Both the position numbers and the translations under genes were made by a program. Below, in pieces: positions 56,804-64,000 of a DNA stretch of 64,000 nucleotides; position 1 is the stretch's first letter; every line of letters begins with the position of its first letter. The notes below the pieces were generated by a model, which had not been told where the DNA came from, ran no database searches, and saw only the letters and a list, made by a program, of their open reading frames with translations. The DNA comes from Scedosporium boydii (taxonomy: Eukaryota > Ascomycota > Sordariomycetes > Microascales > Microascaceae), in contig NJFT01000012.1 of NCBI GenBank assembly GCA_002221725.1, positions 1 to 64,000 of the forward strand. Direction: 5' to 3'.

Positions 56804-57228
56804 TGTCACGGCCAGGCCGCAACATGGGCCGCAGGGAAGGCGGTGAGGAACGGCAGTAATGACGAAGGCACGTGACCACAGGAAGAATGATCGGTCGATC
56901 GAGGATCGACCGACCGATGATCGATCGGAAGGAGTCCGACCGACCAGCCGGTCGGGGACTGGCCGATCGACCAGCCTACTGGTACTGAAGATGGATGGAA
57001 GAAGTGTCTATATAAAGCTACGATGTCTCCCACTAGTCTAGTTATCTTCCAGACTCTTCAGTAGTCAATACAAGTAATATCTACACCCTACACTTGTATA
57101 CGCACTCTCAACACTTATCATTGTGAATACTGCTCGATCACCTCGCTTACCCCTAAACAGGCCCCTGCTACCTCAGCACCTTCCTATCCCGTTGATCAGC
57201 CGAAACCTGCAGTGTTAGGATTGTAACA
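56804..57228. mobile_element. Solo LTR of a Gypsy-like retrotransposon with 5-bp target-site duplication
   Basis: The 425-bp sequence begins TGTCACGG and ends TTGTAACA, i.e. TG...CA with imperfect inverted ends (TGTCAC against GTAACA). It is flanked by a direct repeat CATAC at 56799-56803 and 57229-57233. A TATATAAAG box is at 57009-57017 and a CACGTGACC word near 56871. A GATCG/GACCG-rich, partly palindromic stretch lies at 56888-56975. Target duplication on both sides of one LTR means the internal part was lost by LTR-LTR recombination. Orientation by the TATA box is plus. The Gypsy label rests on resemblance to fungal Gypsy LTRs. Confidence 0.8.
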
Positions 57229-57786
57229 CATACCACTCAATTAAGTATACCTATAACTACTTTTTCTATTTTATATTATTATTTTAATAGTTAAAAGATA
57301 TAAATTAATTTTTATTAACTTTTATAAGTCTATCTAAAATATCTTTTAACTTTTTCTATATATATTAATTTTATATTTTAAATTTATAAATATTTATTAT
57401 TTTTTATTTTAAAATTAAAAAATATTTAAATAATTTTAATTATTATTAATATTAATATTATATATTCTAACTTTATAAAGTTTAATAATTTTATAGTAAT
57501 TAACTTTTGTATAAGTATATTTTTTAATTAAGTAGTTAAATATTTAATTATTTTATATAATAATTAAAATTAAAAAATTAAATATAAAATAAAAAAAATT
57601 TTATTTATTGAAATAATTTATATTTAAAACTTTAATAATATTATAAATATATTATTATTTAAAAATATTTAATTTAACTTTTTAATTTTATTATTTTTAT
57701 TATAATTAATTTTAATTTTATATTTAATATTTTTATAAGATAATTGCAAAAGGTAATAATTAGCCTAATAGACTAAAAGATTCGTC

Positions 57787-57812
57787 AGTTTCAGCGCCAT
57801 ATAGCTGAAACT
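57787..57812. other. Perfect hairpin in a GC-containing island
   Basis: AGTTTCAGC (57787-57795) pairs perfectly with GCTGAAACT (57804-57812) around an 8-base loop. It lies in an island of near-normal composition (about 57740-57870) inside the AT block. Role unknown. Confidence 0.6.
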
Positions 57813-58983
57813 ACCTCTTACATTCACTTAAGAACCCTCTTAATCGTGGCGGAATCTAGCTACTTCTAAATATATCGTTTATAATTTTTTAATATAATTT
57901 AAAATTTAATACTTTTTTTAATATTATTTTAAAATTTAATACTTTTTATAATATTAATTTATTAATAAAAAAACTATATTTTTTTAAAACTATAATTAAT
58001 TTAATATTATTTATAAATATTTTTTTAAATAATAATTTATTATATAAATAATAAATAATAAATAATAAAACTAGTAATTATTAAAACTAATTACTATTAG
58101 TTTTTACTTAGACTAAAACTTTATATAATTATAATTAATATATATATAAAAATTAATTTTTCTAAATATTTATTTAAAAAAATAATATTATATAATAAAA
58201 AGTATAGTAAGTAATATAATTATAATATAATAATAATAATAATATATTAATATATTAATATTTTTATTAAATTCTATTTAATATATTAATAGTAGATAAT
58301 ATTTCTTTTATATAATATTTTAGTTTTTATAATAATATTTTTCTTTAGTAAAAATAAATATTATAATTTTATAATTAATTTTAATTTAAAAGAAACTTTA
58401 ATTAATAAAAAAAAAATTAAAAAATAAACTAGCTTAAATATTAAGTTATTTTTTTTTAGTTTATTATATATATAGTAAAGTATATAAACTATTAATATTA
58501 TTTTAAAATTATTATATTAATTAAAAATATTAAATTAATTTTTTAAAAAAAAATATAATAAAAATTTTAAAATAACTAAAATAATTAAAATAAAAAAAAT
58601 TAAAATAAAAAATAAAATAAAATAAATAAATATAAATAATTAAAAAAAATAATTTAAAAAATAATTAAAAAATAACTTAAAAAATAATTAAAAAATAATT
58701 TAAAAAAATAATTAAAAATTTTAAAAATTAAAAGAAATAAAATATATAAAAAGTAATTATATATATATAATAAAAAATTAATATATTATTTATAAAATAG
58801 AAAGTAAAGATAAATATATATATTTACTAATTACTATTCTTCCTTTTTTTCTTATTATAAAAATTATTCTATATATATATATATACTTTATAATAAAAAA
58901 TATATAAAACTAATATATAAAACTAATATAAAACTAATATATAAAATTAATATATAAAACTAATATATAAAACTAATACTAAC

Positions 58984-59135
58984 AACTAGAATAGGATAAT
59001 TCCGATATCAAAAACCGGAATAGGATGATTCTAATATCAAAAACCGGAATAGGATAATTCTAATATTAAAAACTAGAATAGGATAATTCTAATATTAAAA
59101 ACTGAAATAGGATGATTTTAATATTAAAAACGGAA
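58984..59135 (+). repeat. 29-nt tandem repeat array, left arm
   Basis: Five full units starting at 58984, 59013, 59042, 59071 and 59100. Each resembles AACCGGAATAGGATAATTCT followed by AATATCAAA, with a few substitutions. Further diverged units continue to about 59215. Confidence 0.85.
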
Positions 59136-59847
59136 AATAAAATCAGAATATAATAATACCGAAACCGGAATATGATAATACCGAAACTAGAATATAATAA
59201 TTCCGAAACTAAAAATAAAACTAAATAAAAATACTTAGTTACAAGTAAGTAACTTAGACTAAGAAAATAAAAATATAAAAGAACTAAAAATTTCCTTTTA
59301 GAACTAGAACTTAATAAAATAAGTAATTTTTTTAACTTTTTTCTATTACTTACTTTAGTAACTATTAATTAGTAACTATTTCCTTTTTCTATTTTATACT
59401 ATGAAATTATATTACGAAATCTACTATTTTACTTAATTAGAATTTTACTAAAAATACTTTTTACCTCCTATTTCTTATATAACTATAATACTTCTAAAGT
59501 TATTATTATAATAAATACTTTATAATAATAGTTCTATTAAAGTTAGAAAGAATCTTTATTAATTATAGTAAGTATTAATTATATTAGTATTTATAAGGTT
59601 AAATCTTAGTAAATTATAATTAGAAAAAGTTATTTTTCTTTAAAGTAAGTATATATATAAAATACTTCTTATATATATTAATTATAATTATAAAAGGTTT
59701 TAATTTAAATTAAAACTAATAATAATCTATTTTAGTAGTTACTAATTTTACTACCTATTATTTATATAATAAGTACTCTTCTTTTTTTATAAGTTATTAT
59801 TATTAATAACTTATTATATTATTTTTTAAAAGAAATTTCTTTTTAAA

Positions 59848-59990
59848 TTCTCTATTATTAATTATAATATAATCTTTATTATTAATTATAATATAATCTT
59901 TATTATTAATTATAATATAATCTTTATTATTAATTATAATATAATCTTTATTATTAATTATAATATAATCTTTATTATTAATTATTATAT
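59848..59990. repeat. 24-nt AT tandem repeat, about six copies
   Basis: Unit ATTAATTATAATATAATCTT followed by TATT, repeated nearly without change. In such mutated surroundings the uniformity of the copies implies recent slippage or expansion after the decay. Confidence 0.85.
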
Positions 59991-61001
59991 ATATTTATAT
60001 TATTTTTAATTTTTTTAATTTTTTTATCTTTATTTTATTATTTTTTTATCTTTATAAAGCTCTTATAAAATAATAATTTAAAAGTAAAATAACTTTATTA
60101 AATAATATTATTATAATAATAATACTTTTCTCTTAGCTTATTTCTTTTTTTTATTTACTTTTTCTATTTATTTTAAGTTTTTTATAATATTCTTAACTAT
60201 CTTACTTTACTTTTTTTTTTATAATAGTTTTAGATACTTTTATTATTAAATCTTCTAATTTATTTTTATTTTTTATTTATTTTTATAACTTATTTCTTTA
60301 AAATATTAAGCTTATTTTTTAAATTTTTAGTTTTTATTTATAGTATTTTATTACTTATCTTTAAAATATCTTTACTTTTTTATTATTTTTTTATTATTAA
60401 CTTCTATTTAACTTATATTTTATATACTTCTTTTTTCTATTTATTATATTTAGCTTTAAGTACTTTTAACTTCTTCTATTACTTTTTTATTATTTTAATA
60501 AGCTTTATTAAAATCTTTAACTAATTAGCTTTTAATATTTTTTTTACTATTATTATTAATATATATTATTATTATTTTTTATTAAGTAGTTATTTATTAG
60601 ATAGTTTTAATAACTTTTACTAAAAATATATAATAGTTAATAACTTTTAAAATTATAAAAGAAAATAGAAAAAAAATAGTTTTTTACTATTAAGAATTCT
60701 TTAGAAAAGAAAGAAGTAAAAGAAAGAAAAAATAAAGGTATAAAGAAGTAATTATATTAGAATAATGTCTATATAGTCCTTATTCTTCTATTTCTAAAGC
60801 TAGAAGAAAAGAGGGAGGAAACGGGTCTATATATAGACGATTTCTTCCTATAGAAAGATCAAAAAGTAACTTTATTACTTCTCAGATGCCCCAGAGCTCG
60901 AATACGTCATCGAATACATTATTCAAGTACTCACGTTATCGAATATATCATGTTTTTATTTTTATCTCTCAGTTCTCGGAAAGTTATTTTTAGGTTTTTT
61001 A

Positions 61002-61150
61002 TTTCGGTTCTTTTAGAAGCTACGTTTCTATTTCGGTTCTTTTAGAAGCCAAGTTTCTGTTCTAGTTCTTTTAGAGGCTGGGTTTCTATTTTAGTCCTTC
61101 TAAAGGTTTCTATTCTAGTTCTTCTAATTTATCTAAGCCTTTATTCTAGT
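61002..61150. repeat. Second 29-nt tandem array (TTTCGGTTCTTTTAGAAGC family)
   Basis: Units begin at 61002, 61031, 61060 and 61089, a period of exactly 29, decaying towards 61150. The sequence differs from the arm repeats but the period is the same. It lies just inside the right arm. Confidence 0.75.
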
Positions 61151-61599
61151 TTTTTTAAGAACTAGTTTTTAGAATAACTTCTTTTTATTTTATATCTTTT
61201 TCTTTATAATATTATTTTACTTAAATATAGTAATAATTTTTATATTAAAATTATTTAGTTTTTTTTATTTTATATTATATAGTATTTTTTATTCTAATAT
61301 ATTAGAGTTATATAAGAAATAGTAAGTAAAAATTATTTTTAGTAAATTTTTAATTAAGTAAAATAGTAGATTTTATAGTGTAGATTTCGCGGTATGAAAT
61401 AGAAGTATAAAATAAAAAATAGAAATAGTTATTAATTAATAGTTACTAAAGTAAGTAATAAGAAAAAGTTAAGAAAATTACTTATTCTATTAAGTTTTAA
61501 TTTTAAAAGAAAATTTCTAATTTTTTTATATTTTTATTTTCTTAGTAAAAATTACTTACTTATAACTAAGTATTTTTATTTAGTTTTATTCTTAGTTTC

Positions 61600-61780
61600 G
61601 AGATTATTATATTCCGGTTTTAGTATTATTATATTCTAATTTTATTTTCAGTTTTTAATATTAGAATTATCCTGTTCCGGTTTTCAATATTAGAATCATT
61701 TTATTCCGGTTTTTGATATCAGAATTATCTTATTCCGGTTTTTAATATCGGAATCATCCTATTCCGGTTTTAATATTAGT
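61600..61780 (-). repeat. 29-nt tandem repeat array, right arm (inverted copy)
   Basis: The reverse complement of the left-arm array: repeated TTCCGGTTTT with ATATTAGAATTATCCTATTC-like words between 61600 and 61780. It confirms the inverted-repeat symmetry. Confidence 0.8.
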
Positions 61781-62841
61781 TTTATCTATTAGTTTTATAT
61801 ATTTCTTTACTATAAAATATATATATATAAAATAATTTTTATAATAAAAATTACTATATAAACTATAAACTATAAGACTAAATATAAATTTAAGAGAAAA
61901 CTTAAATAATAATATCTCTAAACTTTATAGAAAAGCTTATTTAAGCTACTTATAAAGTATTACTTAATAGATACTTTAGAATTATAAAAACTATAAAGAA
62001 AGTACCTAAGAAATATTATATTATATCTTATACTTTAAAAAAGTAATTACTAAGGTTATAGCTAAATACTTTTAATATAAAAAAAAATAAAAGTTAACTT
62101 TATAAACTTTATAAATAACTATAGCTAATACTAGGACTTAAAATACTATAATAAAAGATTATAATTAACTTTATTATTAAATTACTACTTTTAAAAGACC
62201 TAGCTACTAAAATAAAATATAATAATATTATAATAGTAATTAATAAGCTAATAAAATATACCTACTTTATACTTCATAGTAAAGCTATAAAGGTATTATA
62301 ATTTATTAAATTATTTTTATAAATAATTATAATAAATTATAACTTATTAAAAGAAATTAACTTAGATAAAAGTAAATTATTATCTTATACTTTTAATAAA
62401 GCTTATTAAATAGAATAGGAATTAATTATAAAATATTTACTACTTACTATCTAAAAATATAAGAGTAAGTAAAGTAAATAAATTAAATACTTAAAATATA
62501 TTATAATATTATATTAATTAAAAATAAGATAATTAGATATTATTATTATTACTTCTAGCTTCGAGAGCTTATAATATAAATATATTAGAAAGTACTTAAA
62601 TATTATTATTTTATATAAATTATAATATTAAATCTAGAAAAGGATTTAAATTAGTAAGTATTAAAACCTAAATAAAATAAGTAATTCTTATAATAGATAA
62701 AATAAAAGAATTATATAAGTAGTTAATCTAAAAACTATAATTAATTTAAAAAAAATAAAGTATTATACTAATAATAAATAGTATTATATTTTTAATACTA
62801 GGGAACTAGTTAATTAACAGATATTAGGTAGGGACGGCGAA

Positions 62842-63274
62842 TGTTAGAGTCATGGGGGCCTGTTAGTAGTAAGTGAGACGATCAAGTAGTATTTATAATA
62901 ATATAGTAGAAGTGTATATATAAGTGTAGGTTGTAGTGTGTTGGTGTATAGGGCGACTGGCGGCGGCGCCGCCACATTGCTGATCGGTGCCGCCACCGGA
63001 AGCCCGATGTGCCACACATCCGAACCTCACTTACACATAAAAGGATGATGGCCCCCCATTTTTCATAGACTAGTTCTTAGACAAGGCAAGGACAGCGCAG
63101 AAGCAGGCGAAGGACAGCATCGCAATTGGGAGCGATCAGTTGTTTCCTGTCGGCCAGAGCGTTGTTATAGTAGACGTTCTTTACTATTCTTTTCTCAATA
63201 TATTACTTCTTTTCCTATCTTTACATTTCTCTTCTCTTCTTTAGATGTGATGTCCCACGATGCAGATTCTAACT
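62842..63274 (+). mobile_element. Copia-like LTR, upstream end of an element running off the window
   Basis: Starts TGTTAGAGTC and contains a CATAAAAGG TATA-like box near 63037. It is followed by a pyrimidine-rich leader and ends near GATTCTAAC (63265-63273), which mirrors the start (GTTAGA-TC). Composition is normal, unlike the AT block to its left. The right end is uncertain: an alternative end at 63105 would leave GGCGAA on both sides (62836-62841 and 63106-63111). The Copia label rests on the TGTTAG ends and the following frame. Confidence 0.55.
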
Positions 63275-64000
63275 GATCATCCACTCCTCAACGTCCTACT
63301 TAACTATTAGACCATTCCGATAACCTTTAGACTATTTCTTCTTTATAGTGTAGCTCTCAGCTACTCCTGACTATTCTCTTGAGTAGGTGGCATAGTCTTG
63401 TTTATATTGTTAGTTATGCTGCCTAGCTCTGACAAATTAGAGGTCTAATTAGGATTTACTTAGTAAGCTTGAGAAGCTTCCTTTATAAACTATAAGCAAA
63501 CTACTTACAAAATAAACTATTAAAGGTATAATGAGAAGTGCTAAGGGCTGAAGGCCTTAGAAATTAAGATGATAATAATAACTAAGGAAGCTAAATGCTG
63601 TCCTAGGCTAATGGGTTGGAAAGTAAATATCTTTATAAAGAGAGCTCCTATTAATTAGCTAGAATTATTAGTTAGTATTAAAAAACTCTATCCTAAGGAT
63701 AAGGGTCTAACTAGACTAGTATAAGCTAGTCTTCTATAGTAAGAATAGATTATAGGGACTAGAAATGAATTATTGTAACTTATTAATTAGTAATTAGGAA
63801 GCTAAGAGAAAATCTTTCTATTAGGAATCCTTATAGGAATCCTGGTTATCTTCCTGCTAAGGCTTATCCTGATAATTAGGTTAGGGTAAGTTGTTCTTAT
63901 TAGATGCCTTCTCTATAGTACTTAATTATACTATAAGGTAAATTCTTTAAAGAGTAAACTTAAAGCCTTTTAAGAAAATAAAAAAGTAATAAAAGAATAA
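63275..64000 (+). pseudogene. Decayed internal region of the Copia-like element
   Basis: An ATG at 63416 reads MLPSSDKLE and then stops. Short Asp-Lys-Leu starts of this kind are seen at the N-terminus of Copia Gag proteins, but no further frame survives. The remaining sequence is moderately AT-rich with many stops, in line with RIP. No pol motif is visible before the window ends. Confidence 0.4.

Larger units (their letters stand above)
58852..61847. mobile_element. Long inverted-repeat element (degenerate DNA transposon candidate)
   Basis: The left arm (58852 to about 59530) and right arm (about 61250 to 61847) are reverse complements over about 600-680 nt by eye. Matching landmarks include ATATATAAAACTAATA near the ends, the 29-nt repeat arrays, AAATACTTAGTTA against its complement near 61579, TTTACTTAATTAGAATTTTACTA near 59435 against 61340, and TATTTCTTATATAACT near 59470 against 61310. 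The internal about 1.7 kb is AT-decayed. Total size and long terminal inverted repeats suit a DNA transposon, but no transposase can be read. Confidence 0.65.
57240..62820. repeat. Extremely AT-rich block, RIP-like
   Basis: About 5.6 kb almost devoid of G and C, with runs of TTA/TAA/ATT, no usable reading frames and an abrupt boundary on both sides. In Pezizomycotina this pattern follows C-to-T mutation of repeats (RIP). Small islands of ordinary composition remain (about 57740-57870, 58980-59215, 60735-61150, 61560-61775). Nested transposons are the likely origin. Confidence 0.85.

Noticed and set aside
56888..56975. GATCG-rich tract as a replication origin or regulatory operator of the kinase-like gene
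   Set aside because: It lies inside the LTR limits set by the target duplication, so element-internal origin explains it.
58852..61847. CRISPR array from the regular 29-nt repeats
   Set aside because: Repeats are directly adjacent without spacers, in a fungal genome, and mirrored in two arms.

Overview
The window comes from the nuclear genome of a filamentous ascomycete (Pezizomycotina; Eurotiomycetes-like by protein similarity, order not certain). Genes are close together on both strands and are cut by short spliceosomal introns (about 50-220 nt) with fungal GTAAGT-type donors and CTAAC-type branch sites. One tRNA gene has the usual fungal intron next to the anticodon. The right end is an extremely AT-rich block, as expected from repeat-induced point mutation (RIP). 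All exon joins below were worked out by hand from splice signals, reading-frame phase and recalled family sequences; none was checked against RNA or a database.

Layout. 0-9 kb: GID8, a complex I subunit (NDUFS4 type) divergent from ATP synthase subunit f (ATP17), and a large disordered RGG-rich protein. 9.9-14 kb: MCM6 and RNase H2 subunit C, both on the minus strand. 15-20 kb: a cyclopropane-fatty-acid-synthase-like methyltransferase, a REX4-like exonuclease and the ESCRT-III factor CHM7. 20-25.4 kb: RAD18 divergent from the Pol32/POLD3/Cdc27 subunit of DNA polymerase delta, then a PLP aminotransferase. 26-36 kb: a GH125 mannosidase, TRS85/TRAPPC8, CWC26/BUD13 and the TFIIF alpha subunit. 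36-49 kb: a Cid1-type nucleotidyltransferase whose catalytic domain is split by a large insert, a PRPP synthetase with an internal insert, an Asteroid/XPG-like protein, tRNA-Gln(TTG), a YMR226C-type short-chain dehydrogenase and the NEDD8 E1 subunit ULA1. 49-52 kb is gene-poor, followed by a Zn2Cys6 transcription factor.

From about 55.7 kb the sequence becomes accessory. It holds a broken kinase-like gene, a solo LTR with a perfect 5-bp target duplication, about 5.6 kb of almost pure A+T, and finally a second LTR followed by decayed Copia-like sequence that runs off the window. Inside the AT block lies a roughly 3-kb inverted-repeat structure (58852-61847). Its arms of about 600-680 nt carry arrays of a 29-nt repeat. 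This looks like a RIP-degraded long-TIR DNA transposon and is the most novel structure seen.

Functionally the left 54 kb is a housekeeping set with a notable share of replication and repair genes (MCM6, RNase H2C, RAD18, Pol delta subunit, an XPG-like protein). At least two of these regions carry ACGCGAA-type cell-cycle motifs upstream.
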